Shown here piece by piece: positions 53,151-64,000 of a stretch of 64,000 bases of DNA (position 1 is its first letter; every line of letters starts with the position of its first letter). The translations under genes and the position numbers were made by a program. The notes under the pieces are model-generated. The model was not told where the DNA came from. It did no database searches and was given only the letters and a program-made list of their open reading frames with translations. The DNA lies in NCBI GenBank assembly GCA_003013855.2, contig PVNU02002855.1, forward strand, positions 84,934 through 148,933, in the 5' to 3' direction. The stretch comes from Liriodendron chinense (lineage: Eukaryota > Streptophyta > Magnoliopsida > Magnoliales > Magnoliaceae).

Positions 53151-55365
53151 TGTTTTGTTGCTCTGGGTTTTGAGTAATGGAAACATTCATAAACAATCAC
53201 AAGCGTTCACAAAAAGGTACACAAGAAGAGATATCGCAAGGCGAATTTTATTCAGAGATTCTGAGATCTTTTACATTTCAGGCTGTGATACTGGTCACGA
53301 GCCTTTAATTACATCAATGGATGATCACCCTTGATTAAAAGGCAAAAGTAAATGAATGCATGCATCATAGATAAGTTAAATAAAGCATTAAGATAGCATG
53401 AATGTAAATGAAACAAATCACAAACAACATAAAGATTTTTACGTGAAAATCCTTGCGGGAGAAAACCACGGCACAAAGCGACAAGATTCCACTATGAATG
53501 TAGATATACAATAGATGGAATGTTAGAAAAAAGCACGGATAAATCGAGCAAGTAATTTAAATCGTCAGGGATTATGGTCTTGAGTTCATGGTCGTATAGA
53601 CCTATTTGTTTTGTTATGTACTGAACCATCTTTGTATTTAGTCAGATGTCTATATCCCATGTTTTGGCCGGAGATCTGGAAAGAAACTGTCAGGATTTTT
53701 ACTAAGAGGGTAACAACTCTGGGTCTGCAGCTATCATGTGTGGAAAGGCGACCTCGGGAAGACCGGTCCATAGTTGTGTGTACGTGAGCAGTCCAACCGA
53801 CGGATGCCGTTTGGATGGTAGGTCATCGACTGTTGTGTTTGTGGGCAGTTCATAGCAATTGCTTTGTAGAGAATCGAAACTCTTTGATATGGTTATCGTG
53901 ATAACCATAGTCCCATTTTTCTAGCTTTCGACCCAAATCGGATTACATCTTTACAGTAGATATAAATGATGACATATTTGCATAGTTTCTAGATGCTGGC
54001 GGCTTCTTTCCGAGAAGTCATTTCATTCATCGCGTCAAATCGGGTCGAACCTCGAAGATGCTCGATTATGCTTGTTTAGAGTTTTCGAAAAGTCCGTTTG
54101 ACCATTCCATTGCGTCCGGAACGCTCGAAATACCCAAAATAGGCTCAAACGGAACTTGAAAATACTTAAAAATTGAGTCTCGTGCCCTGTAAACATGTTC
54201 TGCAATTGGCTGATTTTTTGGGTGCGTGGGACTTATTTTACGGGTGCGTGGGGTCCAACGCACCTTTAAATTAAAGTACCGGATTTTTGGTGAATTTATG
54301 GGTGCGTGGGGTATTTTTCGGGGTGCGTGGGACCGAATATGCAAATCTGAATTTCGCTTGAATTTATGGATGCATGGGACCCGAATTTATGGACGCGTGG
54401 GCCATTTTTTGGGTGCGTGGGACGGAATATGCATATCTAAATTACATCGAATTTATGGACGCGTGCGACCCGATTTATGGACGTGTGGGGCATTTTTTGG
54501 GTGCGTGGGAGTCCGATGCACTTGTTTGTTTTATGCCGAATTAATGGACGCGTGGGCCCGAATTTATGGACGCGTGGGCCATTTTTCGGGTGTGTGAGAG
54601 TATTTTTAGGGTGCGTACCCACACTTGTGATTTTTAAGATGAAGACCTGTGGTGGAGTATCGGCGATCCGAAAGGGTATTCCGATGGTCGGAAAAGTATT
54701 CCGGCTAGGGTTTCTCCGGCGGAGATTTCGAATTTTCAGCGGGCGGCAGCTCTCTCTCTTTCTGAAAAATGTTCAAATGAATTGTTTGGAAGGGGTATTT
54801 ATAGCCGAAGACGCCGGATTTCCGCCAATGAGGGGCTGCCACGTGCCACGCACCCTAAAATACCCTCCACACATCTTAAAATTGGTGTGTGGAGGTCCGA
54901 CGCACCCAAAATGATTTCTGAAAATATCTGATTTTTTGGGTGCGTGGGACTTAATTTACGGGTGCCATGGGACTCAACGCACCTTTAAATTAAGTGCTTG
55001 ATTTTTAGTCGAATTAATGGATGCGTGGGGCATTTTTCGGGTGCGTGGGGCATTTTTCGGGTGCGTGGCACGTAAATGTGAACATCACCATTCGGGTTTT
55101 GAATTTTTGACGCGTTTGTGGGGCCGTTGATTGTGAAATCACATGCACTGTTCACCATAAATTACAAAGGAGTTATGGGTCCGATTCCGGACGGTTCTGA
55201 TCACGGTGATTCGCGGGGCCCGTTGGAGATTTCAGCCAAAATTGGCTAAGGGAATTTTGTAAATCTCCGTTTCGTGTGCACCGGAAGGCGTTTTGCGTGA
55301 TTCATTTTGGAGGTATACGGTTATTTTGCTTATTTCGAGGGCTCTTACCTTTTGGGACCCTAATA
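53151..55365. mobile_element. Repeat family X, copy 2 (LTR-like, 2.2 kb), inside the CACTA remnant
   Basis: Homologous to 19500-21772 from TGTTTTGTTGCTCTGGG to GGGACCCTAATA. Instead of GATGCGCTGGG repeats it has its own array of GGTGCGTGGG / GGACGCGTGGG words (54215-54620, 54935-55080). It splits the minus-strand TNP2 frame between ...HIEEMKSQY (right) and HTTNYDRMHQ (left). Left flank AATGG and right flank ATTGG are only a near match. Confidence 0.6.
54215..55080. repeat. Degenerate GGTGCGTGGG tandem words
   Basis: More than 15 TTTTTGGGTGCGTGGG / TTATGGACGCGTGGG words at 20-45 bp intervals, in two clusters. It is the same position and layout as the GCGCTGGG arrays of copy 1, but with another core. 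Confidence 0.75.
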
Positions 55366-56128
55366 GTAGGGTATTGGGACTTCATCTCCTCGATGTGTTC
55401 GCTACACATAATTAGCACGTCATCAGCAAGAAATTTTAAGATCATCGTATGTAGATATACAATTATTGAGCGAAGACTTACTCTAAGTACGACTCTATTT
55501 CTTCACAATTATGTAACACATACCACCGCGCCTTTGCTTGATCCCCAAGGTCCATATTCTGAAATGTCGGCGATCTTAAAGGATGGACGTTATGTGCAAA
55601 TATAGATATGAGTCCTGTTCATGCTCCCGCCCTTCATCGGCATTTCGATCTTTTCGGTTGAATCTAGTCTCTATGCCACAAAGATACATGGAGCAAAATG
55701 TCAGGCACTCATTATCAATGTACGCCTCAGTAATGGATCCCTCTGGACGTGCCTTATTCATCACATATCATTTTAGTGTGTGAAGGTATCTGTACCACTA
55801 TGTTATACATATGAAAACATGGATATCTGTACACATCCCCTATGATATCTTGCATTTCATCAACGTCTTCATCCTCGTCATTCGGCACAATTGGGTCAGC
55901 AAGGACTTTAGTGGCCTCAACTCTTTGGTGGAAGTCTTCATCATGATGGATCCACCAAGTGTAACCTTGGTCAATCCCAACTATGAACAAATCGTTTTCT
56001 ACTTTGTCTAAAGTCTTGTGAACCATGTTCTTGTATTTTCGGCATGGACACCTAATCCTATTACCTGAATTTACCCGATATCGCGCAAACCATGAACTCT
56101 TTAACACCTTGTTTATACTATGGGCCAA
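55366..56128 (-). pseudogene. CACTA (TNP2-type) remnant, N-terminal and DUF4218 parts
   Basis: 56128 downwards: WFARYRVNSGNRIRCPCRKY and YTWWIHHDE, the transposase-associated N-terminal domain, to about 55790. It is followed almost at once by NKARPEGSITEAYIDNECLT (about 55760-55690), which belongs to the later part of the TNP2 protein. Then HIEEMKSQY at about 55380. The central Tnp2 catalytic domain is missing, so the element had an internal deletion and was non-autonomous. The CACTA terminal repeats were not found. Confidence 0.78.
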
Positions 56129-56186
56129 ACCTATTCTTAGCTAGCATCCAACTCTTATCCATATCTATAATACAAATATTAGAGTC

Positions 56187-57460
56187 AGTTTACGTTTAGG
56201 TTAAGTGAATTGAGTTTAGGTCTAGGTTTAGGAATTCGGGTTCGGGATCGGGTTTAGGTTTAGGTTTAGGTTAGGTAATTGAGTTAGGAATAGGTGTAGG
56301 TTTAAGTTAAGTGAATTGAGTTTTAGGTTTAAGTTTAGGCCTAGGTTTAGGAGTTCGGGTTCGGGATCGGGTTTAGGTTTAAGTTTTCAAGTTTAGGTTT
56401 ACGTTTAGGTTAGGTGAATTGAGTTAGGAATAGGTGTAGGTTTAGGTTAAGTGAATTGAGTTTAGGTTTAGGTTTAAACTTAGGTTTAGGATTCAGGTTT
56501 AGGATCGGGTTTAGGTTTAGGTTTAGGTTTAGGTAGGTGAATTGAGTTAGGAATAGGTGTAGGTTGAGGTTAAGTGAATTGAGTTTAGGTTTAGGTTTAG
56601 GCCTAGGTTTAGGTTAGGTGAAGGGATCGAGTTTAGGTTTAGGTTTACGTTAGGTGAATTGATGAGTTAGGAATAGGTGTAGGTTTAGGTTAAAGTGAAT
56701 TGAGTTTAAGTTTAGGTTTAAGCCTAGGTTTATGAATTCGGGTTCGGGATCGGGTTAGGCTTAGGTTGATGTTTAAGTTAGGTGAATTGAGTTTAGGAAT
56801 AGGTGTAGGTTTAGGTAAGTGAATTGAGTTTAGGTTTAGGTTTAGGCCTAGTAATTCAATTCGGGTTCGAGAACGGGTTTAGGTTTAGGTTTTCAGGATT
56901 AGGTTTAGGTTTAGGTTAGGTGAATTGAGTTAGGAATAGGTGTAGGTGTAGGTTAAGTGAATTGAGTTTAGGTTTAGGTTTAGGCCTTGGTTTAGGAATT
57001 CGGGTTCGGGATCAGGTTTAGGTTTAGGTTTTCAAGATTAGGTTTAGGTTTAGGTTAGGTGAATTGAGTTAGGAATAGGTGTAGGTTTATGTTAAGTGAA
57101 TTGAGTTTAATGTTTAGGTTTAGGCCTAGGTTTATGAATTCGGGTTCGGGATCGGTTTAGGCTTAGGTTAATGTTTAAGTTAGGGTGAATTGAGTTAGGA
57201 ATAGGTGTAGGTTTAGGTTAAGTGAATTGAGTTTAGGTTTAGGTTAGGCCTAGGTAATTCAATTCGGGTTCGGGATTGGGTTTAGGTTTAGGTTTTCAGG
57301 ATTAGTTTAGGTTTAGGTTAGGTGAATTGAGTTAGGAATAGGTGTAGGTTAGGTTAAGTGAATTGAGTTTAGGTTTAGGCCTAGGTTTAAGAATTCAGGT
57401 TCGGGATCGGGTTTAGGTTTAGGTTTTTAAGTTTAGGTTTAGGTTTAGGTTAGGTGAATT
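56187..57460. repeat. Telomere-like TTTAGG satellite, array A (left of the solo LTR)
   Basis: Higher-order units of about 120-140 bp. Each has several TTTAGG hexamers, then GTGAATTGAGTTAGGAATAG, then AATTCGGGTTCGGGATCGGG. Unit markers GAGTTAGGAATAGG start near 56281, 56421, 56544, 56664, 56926, 57065, 57191 and 57329. Related to, but not the same as, the plant telomere repeat TTTAGGG. Confidence 0.9.
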
Positions 57461-58713
57461 TGTTAGTGCACTTTTCTGTGGCATACAAGTTCACCTTGTT
57501 TGTCAATCACTTAGGTCAGTAAGTCTAGTGTCGATTGAGCTTAATGAAGACGAATACCGAAGACTCGAGTGGCCTTGCTGCATCAAGGGAGAAGAAACAG
57601 ATAAAAGTGATGCCTTGGAGTGCCTTAACCTTGACCAAAACCCAACCCTTAACCTCTTGATGACCTTGACCATATTAGGAAACCTTTAGTTATCATAGAT
57701 TGGCCCTAGGTGTACCAAAAGACCATTTAAACCTTGGCCATTGAGATGGGTTGTGAAAAGGTAGGTCAGCAACCCGAGCTGGTGCTGAACAAGGGGCTCA
57801 TCCGACAAGTAAGGTTGTTTTTGTTGGAGTCCATCCACTTAATTCCCTCTGGAAGTTGAGTGTGGAGTTTGTTTGTCAAACTCGAACTAGGGAGTTGGCC
57901 GTTCCTTGGCCTGTTTGTCAGCCTAAAAACTAAGGGTTGTTTTGACACTCCTTGGCTCGTTTTCTGAGCCTAAACAAGTCTCCAAGGAGGAGCCTCTGAC
58001 ACGGGAGTGAACGTGCGTCAGGTTGAGAGTTAGCTTATGTTCAAAACTCCGTTTGGGTTGAGAGCTAGCCCTTTGTCCAAAACTCCGGTTATGGTTGAGA
58101 GGTGAACCAGTAAAACCTCCGTATAAAGGTTAAGAAGTGAACCTCATTTAAAACCTCCGATAGTGAAATGCCGGTGTGCTCAAAGGAGTTGAGTACTTGA
58201 ACTGGGAGTGGAGTAGACCCAAAGTCGAACCACTATACATGCTTGTGTTTGTGATTGAATTGAGCACATTGTAATCTTAGCATTGAATGTTTTAATTGTT
58301 TAATTATGAATACTTGATAGGAATGTATGTTAGGCACTAGATTGGCACATCCACACACAAGATGTAATTTCACTAGTAGTGTAGACTTGAGCTTATTGAT
58401 CCATTCTCATAAGTCTACATAGGTTGCATAGATTAGGAGCTTGATTAGTTATATCATTTGATTATCTATGCATGCTTAAGACTAGGTTGTTTATTGCTTA
58501 AACCATATGCTAGTCTTGTGAGTGGACCCACTTAGGCTTGGAAGCCAAAGTGTTCTTGCTTACTTAGTTTAATTTGTTAAATTGTGTAAGTAGGCGAAAA
58601 GAATTTCAAAAGGTCCTAATCACCCCCCCTTATAGGACTTAGCCATAATTTTAGTTGCTCTTTAAGCTTCCGCACATACGAAGGTGTCGTGCTAGACTAC
58701 CGACGTAATTTCA
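57461..58713 (+). mobile_element. Solo Copia LTR inserted in the satellite
   Basis: TGTTAGTGCACTTTTC ... GACGTAATTTCA, 1253 bp. Flanked by the 5-bp duplication GAATT (57456-57460 and 58714-58718), and the satellite continues in register on both sides. It is a short variant of the LTR at 49799-51773. Confidence 0.9.
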
Positions 58714-59590
58714 GAATTGAGTTAGGAATAGGCTGTAGGTTTAGGTTAAGTGAATTGAATTTAGGTTTAGGTTTAGGCCTAGGTTTCGAAATTTGGGTTC
58801 AGGATCGGGTTTAGGTTTAGGTTTTCAAGTTTAGGTTTAGGTTTAGGTTAAGTGAATTGAGTTAGGAATAGGTGTAGGTTTAGGTTAAGTGAATTGAGTT
58901 TAGGTTTAGGTTTAGGCCTAGGTTTAGGAATTCGGGTTCGGGATTGAGTTTAGGTTTAGGTTTTCGAGTTTAAGTTTAGGTTTAGGTTAGGTGAATTGAG
59001 TTAGGAATAGGTGTAGGTTTAGGTTAAGTGAGTTGAGTTTAGGTTTAGGTTTAGGTTTAGGCCTAGGTAACTCAATTCGGGTTCGGGTTTGATCGGTTTA
59101 GTTCAAGTTTAGTTTAGGTTTAGGTTAGGTGAATTGAGTTAGGAATAGGTGTAGGTCTAGGTTAAGTAATTGAGTTTAGGTTTACGTTTAGGCCTAGGTT
59201 TAGGAATTCGGGTTCGGGTTCGAGTTTAGGTTTAGGTTTAGGTTTAGGTTAGGTTAGGTGAATTGAGTTATGAATAGGTGTAGGTTTAGGTTAAGTGAAT
59301 TGAGTTAGGTTTAGGTTTAGGTTAGGTGAATTGAGTTATGAATAGGTGTAGGTTTAGGTTAAGTGAATTGAGTTTAGGTTTAGGTTTAGGCCTAATTTAG
59401 GAATTCAGGTTCGGGATCGGGTTTAGGTTTAGGTTAGGTTTAGGTTAGGTGAATTGAGTTAGGAATAGGTGTAGGTTTAGGTTTTAGTGAATTGAGTTTA
59501 GGTTAAGTTTAGGCCTAGGTTTAGGAATTTGGGTTCGGGATCGAGTTTAGGTTTAGGATTTCGAGTTTAGGTTTAGGTTTAAGTTAGAGT
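58714..59590. repeat. Telomere-like satellite, array A (right of the solo LTR)
   Basis: Same unit as 56187-57460 (GAATTGAGTTAGGAATAGG ... GGCCTAGGTTTAGGAATTCGG). It was one block before the insertion. Confidence 0.9.
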
Positions 59591-60240
59591 TGTAGATTTA
59601 GGATTAGGTGTAAGTTTAGGTTAGGTGAATTGAGTTTAGGTTTAGGTATGGGAAATCGAGTTCGGGTTCGGGGTTCGGGTTCGGGTTTGGGTTCAGGATC
59701 AGGTTTAGGTTTAGGATTTCGAGTTTAGGTTTAGGTTTAGGTTTAGGTTAGAGTTGTAGGTTTATGACTAGGTTTAGGTTTATGTTAGGTGAATTGAGTT
59801 TAGGTTTAGATTTAGGAAATCGGGTTCGGGTTTGGGTTCATGATCGGTTTATGGGTTTAGGATTTCGAGTTTAGGTTTAGGTTTAGGTTAGGGTTGTAGG
59901 TTTAGGATTAGGTGTAGGTTTAGGTTAGGTGAATTGAGTTTAGGTTTAGGTTTAGGAAATAAGGGTTCGGGTTTGGGTTCATGATCGGGTTTATGTTTAG
60001 GATTTCGAGTTTAGGTTTAGGTTTAGGTTAGGGTTGTAGGTTTCAGGATTAGGTGTAGGTTTAGGTTAGGTGAATTGAGTTGAAGTTTAGGTTATAGGTT
60101 AGGTTTAGGGTTCGGGTTTGGGATCGGGTTTAGGTTTAGGTTTAGGTTAGGGTTGTAGGTTTAGGATTAGGTGTAGGTTTAGGTTAGGTGAATTGAGTTT
60201 AAGTTCAGGTTATAGGTTATGTTTAGGGATTCGGATTGGG
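59591..60240. repeat. Telomere-like satellite, variant B
   Basis: Units of about 130 bp with GTTGTAGGTTTAGGATTAGG, AGGAAATCGGGTTCGGG and AGGATTTCGAGTTTAGG. The AATAGGTG marker of array A is gone. Confidence 0.8.
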
Positions 60241-61225
60241 GTTCGGGATCGGGTTTCGGCTTAGGTTTTCGGGTTTATGTTCAGGATTAGGTTAGGGTTA
60301 TGGGTTTAGCCTTAGGTGTGGGTTTAGGTTTAGGGATTTGAGATTAGGTGTAGGTGTAGGTTATGTTTAAAATTCGGGTTTGGGTTTTGGAATTTGGATT
60401 CGAGTTTGGGATTGGGTTTAGGTTTAGGTTTATGTTAGGGTTATAGGTTTAGGTTTAGGTGTAGGTTTGGGTTTAGGGATTTGAGATTAGGTTTAGGTTT
60501 AGGGTTTAGGGATTTGGATTCGGGTTCGGGTTCGGGTTCGGGATCGGGTTTCGGCTTAGGTTTTTGGGTTAGGTTTAGGATTAGGTTAGGGTTATGGGTT
60601 TAGGCTTAGGTGTAGGTTTAGGTTTAGGGATTTGAGATTAGGTTTAGGCTTAGGTGTAGGTTTAGGTTTGGGGATTTGAGATTAGGTTTAGGTTTAGGTG
60701 TAGGTTTAGGGTTAGGGATTGGATTCGGATTCGGGTTCGGGGTTCGGGATCGGGTTTCGCTTAGGTTTTCGGGTTTAGGTTTAGGATTAGGTTAGGGTTA
60801 TGGGTTTAGGCTTAGGTGTAGGTTTAGGTTTAGGGATTTGAGATTAGGTTTAGGTTTAGGTGTAGGTTTAGGGTTTAGGGATTTGGATTCGGGTTCGAGT
60901 TCGGGATCGGTTTTCGACTTAGGTTTTCGGGTTTAGGTTTAGGTTTCAAGTTAGGGTTATTGGTTTAGGCTTAGGTGTAGGTTTAGGTTTAGGGATTTGA
61001 GATTAGGTTTAGGTTTAGGTGGTAGGTTTAGGGTTTAGGGATTTGGATTCGGGTTCGGGTTTGGGATCGGTTTTCGGCTTAGGTTTTGGGTTAGGTTTAG
61101 GTTTTCAAGTTAGGGTATGGGTTTAGGCTTAGGTGTAGTTTAGGTTTAGGGATTTAAGATTAGGTTTAGGTTTAGGTGTAGGTTTAAGGTTTAGGGATTT
61201 AGGTTAGGGTTATAGGTTTAGGATT
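60241..61225. repeat. Telomere-like satellite, variant C
   Basis: Units of about 165 bp: GGATTTGGATTCGGGTTCGG, GGGTTTCGGCTTAGG, GGTTAGGGTTATGGGTTTAGG, GGGATTTGAGATTAGG. It contains scattered true TTTAGGG heptamers. Confidence 0.85.
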
Positions 61226-61450
61226 TGTTTGACCTTATCAACATGTTTGATGCCAAATAAACATTATAGTGGGCCCTACAAAGTTTTTAATGCTGGCATT
61301 TAATCACCATTGTTTTCCTGTGGTGTGATCCACACTTGATATGAGGATGTGCCTCAATTTGGGACATCCTCTAAAATAAGCTGCTGCAAATGCAGATGGA
61401 CGACATAGATGTATAACACACAGATTGAGTTGGGTCTCCCAGTCAAGGCC
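61226..61450. mobile_element. Half MITE abutting the satellite
   Basis: Starts in the middle of the family (GACCTTATCAACATGTTTGATG) and runs to the right terminus. The left half is lost at the satellite junction. Confidence 0.6.
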
Positions 61451-61473
61451 TAACCCACTAAGCTAGTTACGCC

Positions 61474-61838
61474 TGAAATCGGATTGCATCCTAAGTTACT
61501 CAGTATGCTCAGTTGGGCCCACTATAAATATATGTAGTTTATCTACACCGTCCATCTGCTTTTCCAAATCATTTAAGGGGTTGAAATCAAAATTGAATCA
61601 TATCCAAAACTCAGGTGGACCATACCACAAGAAACAGTGGGAAGAATGAGGTAGATCCAATGCTCAAGTGGACCTCAAAAATAATTAGGGCCACAAAAGT
61701 TTTTGATCAAGATGATATTGTGTTATCCCTCTTTTGGTTTAGGTTTGTGTGAACTTACCAACAGGTTGGATCTCAAATAACCATCATGGTGGGTCCCGGG
61801 AAGGAATCAACGGTCGGGGGCACTATCCCCACCATGAT
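61474..61838. mobile_element. MITE copy, GTGGGCCCACC family
   Basis: GGATTGCATCCTAAGTTACTC terminus, then GTTGGGCCCACTATAAATAT and the family interior to CCCACCATGATG. Confidence 0.6.
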
Positions 61839-61906
61839 GTTTAGTTTTAGGTTTTAGTTTTAGATTTAGGGTTTATGATTAGGGTTTAAGGTTTAGGGTT
61901 TAGGTC
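61839..61906. repeat. Short TTTAGGG-like tract
   Basis: TTTAGTTTTAGG ... GGGTTTAAGGTTTAGGGTTTAGG, a last scrap of telomere-like repeats beyond the MITEs. Confidence 0.75.
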
Positions 61907-61919
61907 TTGGAGACTCAAC

Positions 61920-62425
61920 CAACTCACGGATAGCTTCGACGCACATCCAAGTCTGCTCCACATAAAGACGGGCCTGTCGAAATGGCCAGGCCACCCATAT
62001 TGCTGTCCATAGGAAATGGACAACTTCATCATGGTCATAACAGCGGTTCCCACCTTCTAGGGACCCCGCTCAACATCCGGATAGATTCGACGACACACAT
62101 CTGGGTCTGCTCCATCAATTTCGAGCTAATACATAAAATGAGCTTGTCCAAATGGCTAGGCCACCTATATTGTTGTCCATAGAAAATGGATAGCTTCAAC
62201 ATGGTCACAATAGCGGTTCCCACCTTTTAGGAACCTCTGCTCAACATCCGGATAGCTCCGACGCACATCCGGGTCTGCTCCATTAATTTCGAGCTAATAC
62301 ATAAACGCGGGCTTATCCAAATGGTGAGGCCACCCATATTTCTGTCCGTAGGAAATAGACAACTTCATCATGGTCATAACAACAGTTCCCACCTTCCAGG
62401 GACCCCCGCTCAACATCCGTTTGGA
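61920..62425. repeat. Tandem repeat of ~150-172 bp, three units
   Basis: Units start GGATAG at about 61928, 62079 and 62251. Each contains GACGCACATCCGGGTCTGCTCC, CCACCCATATTGCTGTCCATAG and GCGGTTCCCACCTT. The first unit lacks about 18 bp. A minus frame (MEQTQMCVVESIRML) recurs in all three, so it may be a copied exon fragment; I do not recognise it. A lone piece recurs at 62948-62995. Confidence 0.75.
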
Positions 62426-63107
62426 TCAACCACTCTTAATCATAAGTATCATGTTCATCATCTAATTTGCCACTAAATGATAATATAATACAATTAGTCG
62501 CCCATCCAAGGATGGATAGATTGAAATGCTATCATTATTTTCATTTAAACGCCCAAGCCTAAATTTCGACAGCATCTCCCCATCTCTCCAGATATATTTA
62601 TCTTACATTTAATTTTCACGTCAAGTATCCACACATTGTGTGGATTATTGACAACGGAAATAAACATAAGAAACATATCCAGAGAGAATAGGGGAGATAC
62701 CGCATGAAACTAATGACAGAGCATGTAAATGACAAACAACAAAAACATTCCAATCTATCCAACCTTGGACTGTCCAACAGGACAATTTGACAGATTTCTA
62801 TAACGCCAAAACACCTTTATCTATGCTTGGCAATATAGAAATCTCTAAATGGGCTAACTGATTATATTATACTACCATTTGTGGATAAAAAATAACTATT
62901 AATAATAAGCAAAATACATCCACAATATACATCGACATACATCCACATAAATCAACCACGGGTAGCTCTGACGCACATCCAAGTCTGCTCCATTAATTCC
63001 AGATACACAAGCACATGAAAAAAGGGAGAATCATCAACATCATGAATCAAGTCTAATCACTTACCTAATTAGCTATTTGTAACCTTGAGAGACTATATTA
63101 TGAACAA
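62426..63107. other. Gene-free spacer
   Basis: AT-rich, no ORF of note; only the repeat scrap at 62948-62995. Confidence 0.5.
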
Positions 63108-63112
63108 TTAAG

Positions 63113-63475
63113 TGTGGGGCCCACCATGATGTATTTTCCTTACATCCATGTTCGTTTCAACATCTCATTGTAGGTCATGATCCAAATCTAACTCTTAGGT
63201 GGACCACACCACCGGAACCAGTGGTGATGAAAACTCACCATTAAAACTCCTTGGGGTCCACATGAATGTTAATTTACCATCCAAAATGTTGATACTTAGA
63301 TGAAGGGACCACACAAATATTTGCTTGATCCAAAACTTTGGTGGCCCAATAAGAAGCTTTTAATGGTTAATAACCTTTATTTTTTGTGATATAGTAGACT
63401 ACCTAAGATGTGGATATGCTTAAGTTTTGGGACCATGGCTTAAAATGATTTGTCAAAATGGATGGACTAATCCGG
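63113..63475. mobile_element. MITE copy, GTGGGCCCACC family
   Basis: GTGTGGGGCCCACCATGATG at the left, family interior with ATCCAAAACTTTGGTGGCCC, and AAAATGGATGGAC near the right end. The right terminus is damaged. Confidence 0.6.
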
Positions 63476-63584
63476 GTTGTTTTGTGCACCCCAACATGGC
63501 TCATGCCCTGTAATGAGACCGTGAAGTGGATGGAAGTTATATAGCACATACATACATCACTGTACAACCCACAAATTAACTACA

Positions 63585-64000
63585 ACAGTGGGCCCCACCA
63601 AATAGTGGACAACGCAGTGGACCTTGGTTGGGGATTTACAAAACTATGGACTTTAATTTCTAAAATTTGAAACCCCTAATTAGGAATTTACAAAACTGTG
63701 AGCCCCACCAAATAGTAGACAGTGACGGGGGCCCCACAAGAAGCGGACATCAACGGTGGGCCCCACAGGTAGTGGACAGCGACGGTGGGCCCCACAATTA
63801 GGTATTTTAGCCCTTTTAATTTGTAAATCCCAAATTAGGAATTTTGAATTTAAAATCCCTAATTAAGAAATTAGGGATTTTAATTTCGAAATCCCTAATT
63901 AGGGATTTACTAAATCAGTGGGCCCCACCAAATAGTGGACAGCTAAGTCGGACCCCACTAGAACTGTTCATCAACAGTGGGCCCCACTTGCAATGGACAA
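63585..64000. repeat. GTGGGCCCCACCAAATAGTGGACA short tandem repeats
   Basis: At least eight ~30-36 bp units (CAGTGGGCCCCACCAAATAGTG..., ACGGTGGGCCCCACAGGTAG...) in two clusters. Between them is a tract of inverted AATCCCTAATTAGGGATT words (63660-63695, 63805-63915). Continues beyond the window. Confidence 0.8.

Noticed and set aside
56187..61225. A true chromosome end
   Set aside because: No uninterrupted TTTAGGG array, the satellite is interrupted by an LTR and is followed by ordinary MITE-rich DNA.
1..64000. tRNA, rRNA or organellar insertions
   Set aside because: No cloverleaf with conserved A and B boxes, no ribosomal or plastid-like sequence recognised by eye; a tRNAscan run would settle it.

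Overview
This is plant nuclear DNA. It carries one apparently intact host gene, an R2R3-MYB with the standard three-exon structure, in a very repeat-rich region of nested LTR retrotransposons, DNA-transposon remnants, MITEs, a telomere-like satellite and microsatellites. A recurring GTGGGCCCACC...CCACACCGTCCATCC MITE-like family, more than a dozen copies in both orientations, is one I associate with woody magnoliids (Magnolia, Liriodendron, Cinnamomum). That taxon guess is from memory and moderate at best.

Layout. 1-988 is the 3' flank of the MYB gene. 989-6786 (minus) is a TT2/MYBPA2-like MYB of 289 residues with exons of 133, 130 and 607 nt. Its 4.57-kb second intron is stuffed with MITEs and two long (TA)n tracts. 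6787-12171 is the MYB promoter followed by MITEs only. 12480-19499 (plus) is a decayed MULE (MuDR-type) transposase gene. Its 5'UTR intron is split by the 3' end of a Tekay-like Ty3 element (13238-17351, 5-bp duplication ATTGT). The MULE is cut at 19500 by repeat family X, which is full of GATGCGCTGGG tandem repeats. A second copy of family X (53151-55365) interrupts a CACTA (TNP2-like) remnant on the minus strand (51774-56128).

22548-46837 is a complete but decayed 24.3-kb Ty3/Tat (Ogre-type) retrotransposon. It has 1.5-kb LTRs, a putative tRNA-Arg primer site, gag, protease, RT, two RNase H domains and integrase on the plus strand. Downstream of integrase on the minus strand lie two intron-containing genes of the plant-mobile-domain/DUF7745 type. 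Between and beyond these genes are long non-coding tracts with repeated RNA-hairpin motifs.

46838-51773 is a Copia family in inverted, head-to-head arrangement. Its LTR carries palindromic GACCGGTC clusters. A solo LTR of the same family, with a GAATT duplication, sits inside the 5-kb TTTAGG-rich satellite (56187-61225). The rest, to 64000, is MITEs and short tandem repeats.

Most interesting: (1) four diverged hairpins at 33177-33391, each a 7-8 bp stem, AAAA bulge, 3-bp stem and GAAA tetraloop, with compensatory changes in both stems; (2) a ~150-bp tandem array at 41516-42570 whose units carry two predicted hairpins each; (3) the two antisense spliced genes, with a candidate antisense promoter near 41079. 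All coordinates, splice sites and structures were read by eye; no alignment or folding program was run.
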